Shown here one piece after another: positions 24,517-34,971 of a stretch of DNA of 64,000 nucleotides. The stretch covers positions 1 through 64,000 of the forward strand of contig JAMONP010000098.1 in the NCBI GenBank assembly GCA_027065695.1, written 5' to 3'. Each line of letters starts with the position of its first letter. Position 1 is the stretch's first letter. A model generated the notes under the pieces. That model ran no database searches, was not told where the DNA came from, and saw nothing but the letters and a program-made list of their open reading frames with translations. The position numbers were made by a program, and so were the translations under genes. The DNA is from Desulfuromonadales bacterium (lineage in GTDB: Bacteria > Desulfobacterota > Desulfuromonadia > Desulfuromonadales > BM103).

Positions 24517-26097
24517 ATGCAAAACCTTACCGCTCAGGAACTCGGGCTGAAAAGTGTCGGGGCCATCTATCGTAACCTCGGTTACGAAGAACTGTTTGAG
24601 CATGAGACTAAAAACAGTGAAGGCAAGCTTGCCGAAAATGGCACCATGATGGTAGATACTGGCAAATTCACCGGCCGTTCTCCCAAGGACAAGTATTTTG
24701 TTCACCAGAAGCCCTCTTTTGAAAACCTCGCCTGGGGCAAAATCAATCAGGCTGTGGCTCCCGAGATCTTTGATGAACTCTATACTGAAGTGATTGAGCA
24801 CCTATCCGGCAAGGATCTCTATGTGACGGATGGCTTCTGCGGGGCCAATGAGAAGACCTGCAAATCAACCCGGTTCATCACCGAACTCGCCTGGCAGTCA
24901 CATTTCGTCAAGAACATGTTCATCCGCCCAGCCGAAGACGAACTCGCCGACTTTGCCCCCCAGTTCACTGTCTACAACGCCTGCAATTTGACCAATAAGA
25001 ATTGGGAGAAGCACGGTCTCAATTCTGAAGTCTTTATAGTCTTCGATATTGAGAAGAATGTGGCGATCATCGGTGGCACCTGGTATGGCGGTGAAATGAA
25101 AAAGGGCATCTTCACCATGATGAATTACTGGCTGCCGCTGCAGGGGATTCTCTCCATGCACTGTTCGGCCAATGTCGGAAAAGATGGTGATGTAGCGCTC
25201 TTCTTCGGCCTTTCCGGTACCGGCAAGACCACCCTCTCCACAGACCCCAAGCGTAAGCTGATCGGTGATGACGAGCACGGCTGGGATGATGACGGCATCT
25301 TCAACTTCGAGGGCGGCTGTTATGCCAAGTGCATCAACTTGAGCGCTGAGAATGAGCCAGAGATCTACAAGGCTATCCAACGTAATGCACTGCTGGAGAA
25401 TGTCGTCGCCGACGACAAGGGCGTGATCGACTACGACAGCGATGCCAAAACTGAAAATACCCGGGTTTCCTACCCGATTGATCATATCGACAACCACGAT
25501 GCCAGCCTCAAAGGTGGTCATCCTGAGAACATTATTTTCCTTACCTGTGACGCCTTCGGTGTTTTACCTCCGGTCTCCAAGCTGACCAAAGAGCAGGCGA
25601 TGTACTACTTCCTCTCCGGTTACACTGCCAAGGTTGCCGGGACCGAGCGTGGTGTTACCGAGCCACAGGCGACCTTCTCGGCTTGCTTCGGCGAAGCATT
25701 CCTGCCGTTGCACCCTACGGCTTACGCCAAACTGCTCGGCGAGAAAATGGAGAAACATGATGTCAACGCCTACCTGGTTAACACCGGCTGGGTCGGTGGT
25801 GGTTACGGTGTCGGTAACCGCATGAGCATCAAGGCAACCCGTGCCTGCATCAACGCCATCCTGGATGGCAGCATCAATGATGTTGAATTTGATCAGACCC
25901 GCTGGTTCCGTCTCAATATTCCCAAAACCCTGCCAGGAGTCGATGATCAGTTACTTAATCCCCGCAATGCCTGGGCAGACAAGGACAACTTCGACAATAC
26001 GGCGAATAAACTGGCAGGGATGTTTATTGAGAATTTCAAGAAATACACCAGCGAGAATGATGACTTTGATTATACTCAGGCTGGTCCGCAGGTCTGA
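24517..26097 (+). CDS. pckA: phosphoenolpyruvate carboxykinase (ATP)
   Basis: Converts oxaloacetate and ATP to PEP, CO2 and ADP, the first step of gluconeogenesis from acids. Start taken at ATG 24517 behind GGGGAG rather than an in-frame codon nine residues upstream. The 526-residue product has the PCK P-loop [12 protein letters not shown], the metal loop [22 protein letters not shown] near the N-terminus and [10 protein letters not shown] later, which mark the ATP-dependent family. It is monocistronic, with a terminator just after its stop and a palindrome in its leader. Confidence 0.96.
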   Translation: MQNLTAQELGLKSVGAIYRNLGYEELFEHETKNSEGKLAENGTMMVDTGKFTGRSPKDKYFVHQKPSFENLAWGKINQAVAPEIFDELYTEVIEHLSGKDLYVTDGFCGANEKTCKSTRFITELAWQSHFVKNMFIRPAEDELADFAPQFTVYNACNLTNKNWEKHGLNSEVFIVFDIEKNVAIIGGTWYGGEMKKGIFTMMNYWLPLQGILSMHCSANVGKDGDVALFFGLSGTGKTTLSTDPKRKLIGDDEHGWDDDGIFNFEGGCYAKCINLSAENEPEIYKAIQRNALLENVVADDKGVIDYDSDAKTENTRVSYPIDHIDNHDASLKGGHPENIIFLTCDAFGVLPPVSKLTKEQAMYYFLSGYTAKVAGTERGVTEPQATFSACFGEAFLPLHPTAYAKLLGEKMEKHDVNAYLVNTGWVGGGYGVGNRMSIKATRACINAILDGSINDVEFDQTRWFRLNIPKTLPGVDDQLLNPRNAWADKDNFDNTANKLAGMFIENFKKYTSENDDFDYTQAGPQV

Positions 26098-26118
26098 TCG
26101 CAGGAAGAATATCGTTGA

Positions 26119-26150
26119 AAAGGGCGTCCAATCGGGCGCCCTTTCTTTTT
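26119..26150 (+). terminator. rho-independent terminator of pckA
   Basis: AAAGGGCG (26119-26126) pairs with CGCCCTTT (26137-26144) across a ten-base loop and is followed by CTTTTT, 21 bp after the pckA stop. Confidence 0.85.
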
Positions 26151-26214
26151 AGCGCGTTGACAAGCAAATACGAGCGTATAGGTTTATAGAGTATCCGGAT
26201 ACAAGGGGGAGTGT

Positions 26215-26697
26215 GTGCAACTCGAAATCTTTACAACCGGCGGCACTATCGACAAAGTATATTTCGATGCCAAAAGTACTTTTGAAGTGGGTGAACCACA
26301 AATCCTTGAGGTCCTGCGCGAAGCGAACCTGAGCATTGAGTATCAGGTAACCCCACTGATACGCAAAGACAGTCTTGAGTTGACCAATGAGGATCGGGCC
26401 ATTATCCGCCTGGCAGTAGAGAAATCAATGGCTGAACAGGTTGTCATTACTCACGGCACTGACTCCATGACGGACACAGCCAGGGAACTCATTGGCATCA
26501 GCGGCAAGACTATTGTGCTGACCGGTGCCATGCAGCCAGCCAGGTTTCGTTTCACTGACGCGGTGTTTAATATTGCCAGTGCCATGATGGCGGCACAAAC
26601 CCTGTCTGCTGGGGTTTACATTGCCATGAACGGGCAAATTTTTGACCCATGTAAAACGCGCAAAAATATCGAGTTAAGCCGTTTCGAATGCGCCTGA
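26215..26697 (+). CDS. short asparaginase-family protein
   Basis: A 160-residue protein with GTG start 26215 behind AAGGGGGA. It carries both catalytic threonine motifs of bacterial L-asparaginases: FTTGGTID at the N-terminus and ITHGTDSM (with Thr-Asp) at about residue 78, plus LTGAMQPARF. It ends near residue 160 (KNIELSRFECA), roughly half the length of classic asparaginases, because the C-terminal domain is absent. Short forms of this kind are conserved in proteobacteria, so this is probably whole rather than truncated. It would release ammonia from asparagine if active. Confidence 0.8.
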   Translation: MQLEIFTTGGTIDKVYFDAKSTFEVGEPQILEVLREANLSIEYQVTPLIRKDSLELTNEDRAIIRLAVEKSMAEQVVITHGTDSMTDTARELIGISGKTIVLTGAMQPARFRFTDAVFNIASAMMAAQTLSAGVYIAMNGQIFDPCKTRKNIELSRFECA

Positions 26698-26763
26698 CCC
26701 CCTGCTTACACCTACTTCCTGCAAGATGAGATTTAAGCTCTCTGGTTTGAAAGGTTTTTCGGG

Positions 26764-27534
26764 TCAGAGGATCTGACTGAGGAACAGCTTGGTCCGCTCA
26801 TGTTGTGGATTATCAAAGAAATCGTGCGGGTTATTCTGCTCGACGATCTGCCCCTCATCCATGAACATAACCCGGTCAGCAACACTCTTGGCAAAACCCA
26901 TCTCATGAGTGACCACCAGCATAGTCATGCCCTCTTCGGCCAGATCGATCATAACGTCAAGAACTTCTTTGATCATCTCCGGATCAAGGGCAGAAGTTGG
27001 TTCGTCAAAAAGCATGACTTGAGGTTTCATACAGAGACTACGGGCAATCGCCACACGCTGTTGCTGGCCACCGGAAAGCTGACCGGGGAATTTCTCCGCC
27101 TGCTCGGCTATATGGACCTTTTCCAGGTACATCATCGCCATCTCTTCTGCTTCTTTTTTTGGTGTTTTACGCACCCATATCGGCCCCAGAGTTAGATTCT
27201 CAATAATTGTCAGGTGAGGGAAGAGATTAAAGTGCTGGAAGACCATGCCGACTTCGGCACGAACTTTTTCAATGTTCTTGATGTCATTGGTCAACTCAGT
27301 GCCATTGACGATGATCTGACCACGCTGGTGCTCTTCAAGCCGATTGATGCAGCGGATCAAGGTTGATTTACCGGAGCCCGAAGGACCACAGATGACAATC
27401 CGCTCCTGCGACTTTACCTGCAGGTTAATGTCGCTGAGTACGTGGAAATCACCGTACCACTTATGCATGCTGCTGACTTCAATAATTGGTGTACCAGCAC
27501 TTGTGTCATCAGTCTGAGCTTGAGTTTCATTCAT
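26764..27534 (-). CDS. aapP: amino-acid ABC transporter ATPase
   Basis: The 256-residue ATPase of a polar amino-acid importer. Walker A is GPSGSGKST, the signature LSGGQQQR and Walker B VMLFDEP, with the H-loop in VVTHEMGF. Its order behind two permeases and a binding protein is that of the Rhizobium aapJQMP system, which takes up many L-amino acids. It ends the operon and converges on the asparaginase gene. Confidence 0.93.
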   Translation of the reverse strand: MNETQAQTDDTSAGTPIIEVSSMHKWYGDFHVLSDINLQVKSQERIVICGPSGSGKSTLIRCINRLEEHQRGQIIVNGTELTNDIKNIEKVRAEVGMVFQHFNLFPHLTIIENLTLGPIWVRKTPKKEAEEMAMMYLEKVHIAEQAEKFPGQLSGGQQQRVAIARSLCMKPQVMLFDEPTSALDPEMIKEVLDVMIDLAEEGMTMLVVTHEMGFAKSVADRVMFMDEGQIVEQNNPHDFFDNPQHERTKLFLSQIL

Positions 27535-27565
27535 AATATCTCGCTAGTTCCGGCCTGCGTAAAAT

Positions 27566-28660
27566 TCAGTGGCCCGTGTGTAATTCTTTTTCCAGTTTTC
27601 GACTATAACTCGACATTGCGTAGCAACAGATAAAATAAAGAACCGCCAGGAAGATATATGCTTCGGTCGAGTAACTGGTCCACTTAGGGTTTGACAGGGT
27701 GACCTTGGTCGTCTTCAAAACATCATAGAGTGCGATAATAACCACGAGGGAGGTATCCTTGAAAACTGACAACAGAACCCCCACCGTTGGTGGTATAACA
27801 ATCTTCAATGCCTGTGGCAGAATAATCAGCCGCATCGACTGGTTATAGTTCAGCCCCAGCGAGTCAGCCGCTTCAAACTGCCCACGTGACATAGCTTGCA
27901 GACCACCGCGCACAACTTCGGCGACATAGGCTGCAGAAAAGAGAATAATGGCCGCTTGCGCGCGCAATACCTTGTCAAGCGTTACACCATCAGGCAGAAA
28001 CAGAGGAAACATCACTGACGACATGAACAGCAGGCTGATCAGCGGCACTCCGCGAATCATCTCGATATAGACCACACACAGAGTCTTGATCGCAGGCATT
28101 TTTGATTGCCGACCAAGAGCCAGAATCACTCCAATCGGGTAAGCAGCCACGATGCCAAAGAGGGCAAGCATAAAAGTCAGCGGCAGTCCACTCCATTGGT
28201 CGGTCTCAACAACTGGCAGACCGAAGATGCCACCATACATCAGGCTCGCCATAACAACCAGATTGATCAGCCAGTAGATACCAAGAGACTTTTTCCAGTG
28301 ATTGCGATTTTTGGAGTAAACAACCAGTGCTATGAGCAGCACCATGGCGAGTCCAGGCCGCCATTGCTGGTCTTCGGGAAAAAAACCGAAGAAGATAAAG
28401 TTTATGTTTTGTGGGATAACTGACCAGCAGGCACCATCAGTTTCACGGCAAACCTCAGCGCTGGTATTCCAGACACTATTAACAAATGCCCAGCTAAAAG
28501 CTGGCGGTATCAACTGCCAGAACAGCAGCATTACGATCACTGTCAAGAGCGAGTTATACCAGTTATTGAACAGATTGCTGCGTAGCCAACCGATGACGCC
28601 AACTTCCGTGACCGGAGGCTTGAGAAATTCGCGAGTTGCTTTGGTGGTCGGGTTGCTCAT
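27566..28660 (-). CDS. aapM: amino-acid ABC transporter permease
   Basis: A 364-residue inner-membrane permease with a GGAGAGGTG site before ATG 28660. About eight hydrophobic segments are visible, and the EAA coupling loop reads AADSLGLNYNQSMRLIILPQA. The long N-terminal part with three extra helices is typical of AapM rather than of the smaller GlnP/HisM permeases. It pairs with AapQ, whose stop lies four bases upstream. Confidence 0.92.
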   Translation of the reverse strand: MSNPTTKATREFLKPPVTEVGVIGWLRSNLFNNWYNSLLTVIVMLLFWQLIPPAFSWAFVNSVWNTSAEVCRETDGACWSVIPQNINFIFFGFFPEDQQWRPGLAMVLLIALVVYSKNRNHWKKSLGIYWLINLVVMASLMYGGIFGLPVVETDQWSGLPLTFMLALFGIVAAYPIGVILALGRQSKMPAIKTLCVVYIEMIRGVPLISLLFMSSVMFPLFLPDGVTLDKVLRAQAAIILFSAAYVAEVVRGGLQAMSRGQFEAADSLGLNYNQSMRLIILPQALKIVIPPTVGVLLSVFKDTSLVVIIALYDVLKTTKVTLSNPKWTSYSTEAYIFLAVLYFICCYAMSSYSRKLEKELHTGH

Positions 28661-28664
28661 AAAG

Positions 28665-29864
28665 TCACCTCTCCACCAGTACCATTTTTTTGTTGTATAT
28701 GTTCATAAATAAGGATGTCGACAAACTGAAAGAGAGGTAAACCAGCATAATCAACGCAACCCCCTCAATGGCCTGTCCGGTCTGGTTGATTGTGGTATTG
28801 GTTACAGCAACAAAATCCGCATAACCTATGGCAATCGCCAGAGAACTGTTCTTGGTCAGATTAAGCAACTGGCTGGTAAGCGGTGGGATGATAACACGCA
28901 GGGCTTGTGGAAAAATCACTAGATGTAGCACTTGTCCAGGACGCAGCCCAACAGACATAGCCGCTTCAATCTGCCCCCGACTGACCGACTGGATACCAGC
29001 ACGCACTATCTCGGCAACAAAGGCCGCAGTATAAAACACCAGGCCCAGTAGCAATGCGCTGAATTCCGGGCTGATCGTTATACCACCCTTGAAATTAAAA
29101 CTTTGCAGTTCGGGTACATTCATCGCTGTTGGCGCACCATAGAACAACCAGGTCAACAGCGGCAGACCGAGACAAAGTGCCAGAGTAACCCGAATTATCG
29201 GAAATATCTGTCCTGTCAGCGCCTGCCGGCGGCGTCCCCAGCGGTTCAACCCCCAACCGGCAACCAGAGCTATCAACAGCACCCATCCCATCGCGGTATG
29301 CGCCGCATGAGCCTCGGGAACCGCGAAGATCAGACCGCGATTACATAAAAACACACCGTTAAAAGGATTGAGTGCCTGACGCGGCGAGGGGAAAGTCTCA
29401 TAAAAGATAGCGTACCAGAAGAACAGTTGCAGCAGCACTGGAATGTTCTGCATAACCTCGATATAACCGGCCGCAAGCCTTGCCACTAACCAGTTACTAG
29501 AAAGCCTTGCGATGCCGATAAAAGTACCGAGGATAACGGTCAGAATAACCCCGATAAAAGAAACCTTGATCGTATTAAGCGCACCGACCAGTAAAGCATC
29601 GGCATAACTGTCAGCGGCAGAATAATCAACCATCGCTTCGCCGATTTCAAAGCCAGCTTCGGTTTCAAGAAAACCGAAACCGGTCGCAATCGACTGTCGT
29701 TCCAGATTCGCCTGGGTATTAGTGAAGAGGTAGTAGCAGACCGAAGCAACCAGCAGCAGAGCAGCAACCTGAAAAACAATGGCTCGCTTGGCCGGATCAC
29801 GCCAGAAAGGCGCGGCACTCGGCTGCAGTCCTGCATCAGGTGTAATAGATGGCTCGCTTTGCAA
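28665..29864 (-). CDS. aapQ: amino-acid ABC transporter permease
   Basis: About 399 residues of permease with helices throughout and the EAA loop AAMSVGLRPGQVLHLVIFPQA. The longest frame begins at ATG 29948, but that codon lies inside the intercistronic palindrome and has no ribosome site, so I prefer TTG 29864, which follows AGGA at a six-base distance. Together with AapM it forms the membrane channel. The start remains an inference. Confidence 0.88.
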   Translation of the reverse strand: MQSEPSITPDAGLQPSAAPFWRDPAKRAIVFQVAALLLVASVCYYLFTNTQANLERQSIATGFGFLETEAGFEIGEAMVDYSAADSYADALLVGALNTIKVSFIGVILTVILGTFIGIARLSSNWLVARLAAGYIEVMQNIPVLLQLFFWYAIFYETFPSPRQALNPFNGVFLCNRGLIFAVPEAHAAHTAMGWVLLIALVAGWGLNRWGRRRQALTGQIFPIIRVTLALCLGLPLLTWLFYGAPTAMNVPELQSFNFKGGITISPEFSALLLGLVFYTAAFVAEIVRAGIQSVSRGQIEAAMSVGLRPGQVLHLVIFPQALRVIIPPLTSQLLNLTKNSSLAIAIGYADFVAVTNTTINQTGQAIEGVALIMLVYLSFSLSTSLFMNIYNKKMVLVER

Positions 29865-29930
29865 AGGTGATCCTGTATGATATGAGCAGACTGAAACTAA
29901 GAACGATACTATACACCTGAGAATCAGGGA

Positions 29931-29950
29931 AGGCGTCACATGTGACACCT
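29931..29950 (-). promoter_or_regulatory. intercistronic palindrome between aapJ and aapQ
   Basis: AGGCGTCACATGTGACACCT is a 20-bp inverted repeat with one mismatch, 22 bp after the binding-protein stop. There is no T-run. Such stem-loops behind a periplasmic binding-protein gene commonly slow decay of the upstream message or reduce expression of the permeases, which fits a need for excess binding protein. Confidence 0.6.
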
Positions 29951-29972
29951 CCCCCGAGCAGTCTACAGTCGA

Positions 29973-30992
29973 CTATTTGAATGGTGGCGAATACATCAGA
30001 CCACCATTGGTCCAAAGAGCGTTCAAACCACGCTCAATACCAAGAGTCGTGTTAACACCAACGTTACGCTCGAAAATCTCGCCGTAGTTACCAACCTGTT
30101 TGATGATATTATAGGCCCATTTCTCATCAAGACCGAGAGCCTTGCCGTTGCCCTCAATTACACCAAGGAAACGCTGTACCATCGGGTCTTTGCTCTTGAG
30201 CATCTTATCAACATTTTGGGAAGTGATCCCCATTTCTTCAGCGTTAATCATTGCCAGCACGGCAAAATCAACGATATCACGCCACTGATCATCACCATGA
30301 CGAACGGCTGGAGCCAGAGGCTCTTTGGAGATAATTTCAGGAAGAACCACATAGTCCTTAGGGTTAGGTGCAATCGCACGGGTTCCCGCCAACTGGGAAG
30401 CGTCTGAGGTCAACACATCACAACGTCCAGCAAAAAAGGTCTGGGCCAGTTCAGAAGTTGACTCGATAACCACAGGCGTCCAGTCCATTTTGTTGGTACG
30501 GAAAAAATCAGCAGCATTCTGCTCAGTTGTTGTTCCCGGCAGGACGCAGATCGTCGCACCACTGAGGTCTTTCGCACTTTTTACGCCAAGCTTTTTAGGT
30601 ACCATGAAGCCCTGACCATCATAGTAGTTAACTGTCACAAAGTTCAATCCAAGCTTGGTTTCGCGGCTCAAAGTCCGGGTGGCATTACGAGTCAGCAGAT
30701 CAATTTCACCGGACTGCAGAGCAGTAAAACGCTGCTGAGCGGTCAGAGGAGTGAACTTAACCTTGCTGGCATCACCAAAGATGGCAACAGCTACGGCACG
30801 GGCAGTATCAACATCCAAACCTTTCCAGACACCTTTGTTGTCCGGCATACCAAAACCAAAAACGTTACCATTTACACCAGCTTGAATAAAACCTTTTTTC
30901 TTTACTGCATCGAGGTCTTTGCCAGCAAAGGCAATGCCTGCGGCCAGCAAGGAAAGAATAGTAACCATTACTGTCAGTCTGCTCAGTTTCAT
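29973..30992 (-). CDS. aapJ: periplasmic amino-acid-binding protein
   Basis: A 339-residue solute-binding protein with a Sec signal peptide (VTILSLLAAGIAFAGKDL, cut near residue 23). The opening LDAVKKKGFIQAGVNGNVFG and RCDVLTSDASQLAGTRA follow the AapJ/BztA type of family 3 binding proteins, which are longer than glutamine- or histidine-binding proteins. It delivers amino acids to AapQM. An AAGGAGA site precedes ATG 30992. It heads the operon aapJ-aapQ-aapM-aapP. Confidence 0.93.
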   Translation of the reverse strand: MKLSRLTVMVTILSLLAAGIAFAGKDLDAVKKKGFIQAGVNGNVFGFGMPDNKGVWKGLDVDTARAVAVAIFGDASKVKFTPLTAQQRFTALQSGEIDLLTRNATRTLSRETKLGLNFVTVNYYDGQGFMVPKKLGVKSAKDLSGATICVLPGTTTEQNAADFFRTNKMDWTPVVIESTSELAQTFFAGRCDVLTSDASQLAGTRAIAPNPKDYVVLPEIISKEPLAPAVRHGDDQWRDIVDFAVLAMINAEEMGITSQNVDKMLKSKDPMVQRFLGVIEGNGKALGLDEKWAYNIIKQVGNYGEIFERNVGVNTTLGIERGLNALWTNGGLMYSPPFK

Positions 30993-31298
30993 CGGCCGAT
31001 CTCCTTAAATAAGTTATGGGGTTTGAAAAACTTGATCCACGAAAGACCCTGCAAAATAAAACAACGTGTTAAAATATACGTTGTGCTACCGTAGCTGTCA
31101 ATTGCCTAATGGATAATTTCTTTACCGTACGTTTTGTTGTGGGTGTTTGGGTCCAGCGATCTGCCACGCTTGACACACACGAGTAAACTCACGGATATCT
31201 CGTCAGCAACTTCACGGCTAAGCAGGCTTGACATATGCATATTCATAAATAAGAATGTATTGTTGTAGAAACTAGGTGGCGTCTTGGGAGAGCTTGGT
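30993..31298. promoter_or_regulatory. divergent promoter region of aapJ and thiL
   Basis: 306 bp without a gene. On the plus strand TTGACA at 31228-31233 with a weak AT-rich -10 area (TAAGAA at 31250-31255) could serve thiL, and a second TTGACA lies near 31169. No thiamine riboswitch-like core (CTGAGA with ACCTGA-type pairing) is seen before thiL. The aapJ promoter on the minus strand is not resolved. Confidence 0.35.
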
Positions 31299-32294
31299 AT
31301 GAAACTAAAGGATCTGGGTGAATTGGGACTGATCGAACAGATCCGGCGAAGTGTACCGGTAAAGCCCGGTGTGCACCGCGGTATCGGTGATGATGCCGCA
31401 GAAACAAGTCTTCCAGAGGGACACCACCTGCTCACTTCGACCGACTTACTGATCGAGGAGATCCACTTTCGTCACGACTGGACCTGCTGTGAGGATCTCG
31501 GTCACAAGGCAGTGGCTGTCAACCTCAGCGACATCGCCGCCATGGGTGGCATGCCGCGCTATCTATACCTGGGGTTGGCTTGTCCCGGCGAAACCAACTT
31601 GGACGATATTAACGCCTTTCTCAAAGGCGCACTCGACGAAGCAGAGCAGCATAACGTGACCCTTGTTGGTGGTGATACCTGTCGTAGCCCCGGGCCGTGG
31701 ATGATTTCGGTTACTATAGAGGGGAGCGTTACTGCACATCAGGCCATCGGTCGCGACGGCGCACAACCTGGCGACCTGATCATGGTCTCCGGAACCGTGG
31801 GCGACAGCTCTTTGGCCTTGCACTTGTTAAACGACGGCATAGAACCGGAGGAGGCCCTGCTGGCCCGCCACCATCGGCCGACAGCACAGGTTGAGCTTGG
31901 TTGTCTGCTTGGCGATAATCGCCTCGCCAGAGCCATGATCGATATTTCCGATGGTCTGGCTGGAGATTTGGAGCATATCCTGCAAGCCTCTGGAGTTGAC
32001 GGTCTCATCGAAGAGGACCTGTTGCCCCTGTCAAAGACTTTTCGGCAATACATTGACAGGGCTCCCGGCCTGCAGGAACTGGCCCTCTACGGTGGTGAAG
32101 ATTATGAGCTACTCTTTACTGTAGCCCCTGATAAGCTGACTGAGGTCACTGCTCTTTGCCTTGAACGAAAGCTGTCGATTACCACAATCGGGGTCATTCA
32201 GAAGGGTTCCGGGGCTCTTTCGCTCCAGGATAAGAGAGGAGTGGTACGACCCATCCTTGTCAGTGGCTATGACCATTTTTGTTCAGAGATGTGA
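31299..32294 (+). CDS. thiL: thiamine-monophosphate kinase
   Basis: Phosphorylates thiamine monophosphate to the active diphosphate with ATP. ATG 31299 is preferred over the in-frame TTG 31284, because GGGAG (31286-31290) stands at the right distance before it. The 331-residue product has the PurM-like motifs LGELGLIEQI, HRGIGDDAA, STDLLIEEIHF, NLSDIAAMGG and GGDT, and the C-terminal DISDGLAGDL and GGEDYELLF. It lies 33 bp before cheR on the same strand, so read-through into the chemotaxis operon is possible. Confidence 0.95.
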   Translation: MKLKDLGELGLIEQIRRSVPVKPGVHRGIGDDAAETSLPEGHHLLTSTDLLIEEIHFRHDWTCCEDLGHKAVAVNLSDIAAMGGMPRYLYLGLACPGETNLDDINAFLKGALDEAEQHNVTLVGGDTCRSPGPWMISVTIEGSVTAHQAIGRDGAQPGDLIMVSGTVGDSSLALHLLNDGIEPEEALLARHHRPTAQVELGCLLGDNRLARAMIDISDGLAGDLEHILQASGVDGLIEEDLLPLSKTFRQYIDRAPGLQELALYGGEDYELLFTVAPDKLTEVTALCLERKLSITTIGVIQKGSGALSLQDKRGVVRPILVSGYDHFCSEM

Positions 32295-32327
32295 TTCAAA
32301 CAACAGGCTTGAAGCTATTGAGGCAAG

Positions 32328-33194
32328 ATGACGGAGACCTCTACTCACACATGGACAGGTGACGATCTCTCTGACGCTGAATTTACGGCGATCGCGAACC
32401 TACTGCGTGAGCGGCGTCAGTTTGATCTCGACCAATATAAGGATCGCTGTATCCGCCGGCGGATTGCCAAACGTCTCCGTATCTGCCAAGTCGCTGATTT
32501 TGCCTCCTACCTGAGCCGACTGGAGATGGATCGAGATGAGCTGGATACTTTGCTGGCGACCATCTCCATCCATGTTTCCCAGTTTTTTCGCAATCCGGAC
32601 ACTTACCGAATTCTTGAGCAAAAAATCTTGCCTGACCTTTGTCAGCGGGCCCAGGCTGCTGGTCGAACCGAACTGACACTTTGGAGTGCCGGATGTGCTT
32701 CCGGTGAGGAGCCATATTCCCTGGCCATGCTGGTTGATGACCTGGCCACGGCAGATCTTGATATCCATATCATGGCCACTGACATCAGCAAGCCAATACT
32801 GGAAACAGCTCGTTCCGGCAGCTTTGATGCCTCTCGCTTGAAAGAAGTGCCACCTGCGGTTCTTGAGAAATATTTTCAGGCTGAAAATGGTCGTTATCAG
32901 CTCATTGAGCAGGTACGAGACAAAGTTGAGTTTCTGCAACACAATCTCATGACCGCCAGTAATTACCCCGCTGCGGATCTGATACTCTGCCGCAATGTTC
33001 TGATTTATTTTACACGATCGGAACAGGAGCGCATCCTGTCTCGCTTTGCAACAGAACTGCCAGAGCACGGGGCTCTGATCCTGGGCCGGGCAGAAACTAT
33101 AACCGGCAGCACCCGCCAGTGCTATCAAACGGAATTCCCAGCGGAACGAATTTATCGCCGTACGGCTGAACCTGTTACCGCACCTGTCATTTAG
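32328..33194 (+). CDS. cheR: chemotaxis protein methyltransferase
   Basis: Transfers methyl from S-adenosylmethionine to receptor glutamates. The helical N-terminal domain (about residues 12-80) ends at SIHVSQFFRNPDTY; the SAM-binding core has WSAGCASGEEPYSLAML and ILCRNVLIYF. The 288-residue length is normal. It opens the chemotaxis operon. The operon has no gene for the opposing methylesterase CheB, so demethylation must come from elsewhere or not occur. Confidence 0.95.
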   Translation: MTETSTHTWTGDDLSDAEFTAIANLLRERRQFDLDQYKDRCIRRRIAKRLRICQVADFASYLSRLEMDRDELDTLLATISIHVSQFFRNPDTYRILEQKILPDLCQRAQAAGRTELTLWSAGCASGEEPYSLAMLVDDLATADLDIHIMATDISKPILETARSGSFDASRLKEVPPAVLEKYFQAENGRYQLIEQVRDKVEFLQHNLMTASNYPAADLILCRNVLIYFTRSEQERILSRFATELPEHGALILGRAETITGSTRQCYQTEFPAERIYRRTAEPVTAPVI

Positions 33195-33252
33195 GAGGCT
33201 GGCTCTCCATTGGTGATGCACTCGAGACAGCCAGCCGATAAGGAGTAGAATC

Positions 33253-34530
33253 ATGCGTGTTGAAATCAGTCATAAATTCATTATCGGATTCATGGTCGTG
33301 GTTGTCGCAGGCATTCTCGTCAACCAGGCCGTCCCTTATATCGACGCGATACAGCCAGAGTTCCGGCAAGTTTTTTCAATCTTTTGCTCACTGGTTGTTG
33401 GCCTGATCATTGGCGCACTCTTTTCCCGGGCGTTCACCGCAAACATTCGCTGTCTGACCTCGGCTGGTGACCGTATCAGTCAAGGGGACCTGTCTGCGGA
33501 AATCCAGTTGAAGGCGGGCAGCTTTCCTGATGAGACCAGCGACCTGGCAAATTCTATAAATCACATTCAGGAGAGCTTGCGTGCCCTGGTCGGTGACATC
33601 CGCAGTATCGCCTTCAGGGTTGCTGGCTCGGCGCAAAATCTCTCCGGGACCTCGCTGGAGATGTCCGCTTCGTCTCAGGAAGTTGCCAGTACTGTTGACC
33701 AGATCAGCAAGGGAGCTGAAACCCAGGCGGAGATGGTGGAGAAATCGAACCGACTCTTCAAGGAAGTGGCAATGTCAATCAATCTGGTCGCGTCTTCAGC
33801 AAAGAAAGTCGCCGAATCGGCTCACCAGACGGTGGAAACCGCCAATAGAGGCAGTGAACTGGCGGGCGTCAGTCTCGGCAGCATTCGTCAAGTCCTTGCC
33901 GAAGTGGAGAGCAGTGGTCAGCAGATGGTTACTTTCCTTGCGCAGTTGCAGAAAATCAGTACATTTGTTGAAGTCATCAACGGTATTGCCCAAAAAACCA
34001 ATCTACTTGCCCTGAACGCCACGATCGAAGCTGCACGAGCTGGTGAATATGGTCGCGGTTTTACTGTGGTTGCAGATGAGATCCGCAAATTGGCTGATTC
34101 GACCACCATCTCTGCCGACGAGATAACCAGTCTGGTAGAGGGGCTCAGTGATGAAGGTCAGCGGGTGCAGTCTTCGATGGCTCAGGTTATTGAGGAGATG
34201 GAGAGCAGTCGCGAGGCAGTCGACCGGACTGACCAGACGTTCTCGGTGATTACTCAAAAGGCCGAAGGCACCCAGGCCAAGGCCAATAGTATCGCTGAGT
34301 TGTCGGAGCACCAGATCTCCAGCGCCGAACGCATCACCCAAGCAATTGACGAAATTGACAAGGTGGTTTCCGATAACGCGGCAGCAACCGAGCAAGTCTC
34401 TGCTGCGACACAGGAACAATCCGCCTCCATGGAGGAGTTGGCCCAATCGGCCAAGGACCTTTCCACCATGTCGGAGGCAATGCTCCAGATCGTCAAGCAA
34501 TTTAAGTTGGTTAATAAGGAACAGGGCTGA
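33253..34530 (+). CDS. methyl-accepting chemotaxis protein without a periplasmic sensor
   Basis: A 425-residue receptor with two membrane helices close together (about 8-25 and 38-58) joined by roughly a dozen residues, so it lacks the usual ligand-binding domain. A HAMP-like region follows, then a long coiled coil and the signalling tip [24 protein letters not shown]-type hairpin with [16 protein letters not shown]. There is no C-terminal CheR/CheB-tethering pentapeptide. AAGGAG precedes ATG 33253. It may sense a membrane or cytoplasmic state, or partner another sensor; CheW starts four bases after its stop. Confidence 0.92.
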   Translation: MRVEISHKFIIGFMVVVVAGILVNQAVPYIDAIQPEFRQVFSIFCSLVVGLIIGALFSRAFTANIRCLTSAGDRISQGDLSAEIQLKAGSFPDETSDLANSINHIQESLRALVGDIRSIAFRVAGSAQNLSGTSLEMSASSQEVASTVDQISKGAETQAEMVEKSNRLFKEVAMSINLVASSAKKVAESAHQTVETANRGSELAGVSLGSIRQVLAEVESSGQQMVTFLAQLQKISTFVEVINGIAQKTNLLALNATIEAARAGEYGRGFTVVADEIRKLADSTTISADEITSLVEGLSDEGQRVQSSMAQVIEEMESSREAVDRTDQTFSVITQKAEGTQAKANSIAELSEHQISSAERITQAIDEIDKVVSDNAAATEQVSAATQEQSASMEELAQSAKDLSTMSEAMLQIVKQFKLVNKEQG

Positions 34531-34533
34531 TCT

Positions 34534-34962
34534 ATGGCCTTGACCCTGATCTTTACCCTTGCCGAAGAGGTTTACGGCCTGGAAATAGGTGCCGTTCAAG
34601 AGATCATCGAGGACCCTTCTCTGCATTATGTGCCACTCGCCAAGGGGGTTCTCACCGGAGCCATCAATTTTCACGGACAGGTCCTCGCGGTGATCGATCT
34701 GCCAGCTCTGCTCGGCTTTGTTGGGGCAGGACACGACCACCGGCACGTGGTTTTGACCCCGGAATTCAGATCCCTGGTATTAATGGTCAGCGGCATCGAA
34801 AAAATTATCGAGCTGGATCTTTCGGGACTGCAGCCAACCCCGGCAAATACCGAGAGCAAGGCAATTCGTGGCGTCGTTGATCTGGACGATATGATGGTTA
34901 ACCTGCTTGACACGGATGAAGTATTCAACCGACTGGAGAATATTTATGCTGGAATTAAATAG
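34534..34962 (+). CDS. cheW: chemotaxis adaptor CheW
   Basis: A 142-residue single CheW domain that couples receptors to CheA. It shows FTLAEEVYGLEIGAVQEIIE at the N-terminus and INFHGQVLAVIDLPALLG in the core, both standard for the fold. It sits between the receptor and cheY genes in one operon (3 bp and 9 bp gaps). Confidence 0.93.
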   Translation: MALTLIFTLAEEVYGLEIGAVQEIIEDPSLHYVPLAKGVLTGAINFHGQVLAVIDLPALLGFVGAGHDHRHVVLTPEFRSLVLMVSGIEKIIELDLSGLQPTPANTESKAIRGVVDLDDMMVNLLDTDEVFNRLENIYAGIK

Positions 34963-34971
34963 GAGGAACTT

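Noticed and set aside
26692-26701. GCCTGACCCC at the end of the asparaginase gene as a further RAYT repeat fragment and sign of truncation
   Set aside because: Only ten bases match and the gene already has the expected length for the short asparaginase group.
32400-33254. Long antisense frame over cheR
   Set aside because: Entirely shadow of cheR, no motifs, no ribosome site.
34003-34746. Antisense frame over the receptor and cheW genes
   Set aside because: Leucine/glycine-rich shadow of the coiled-coil region; no coding support.
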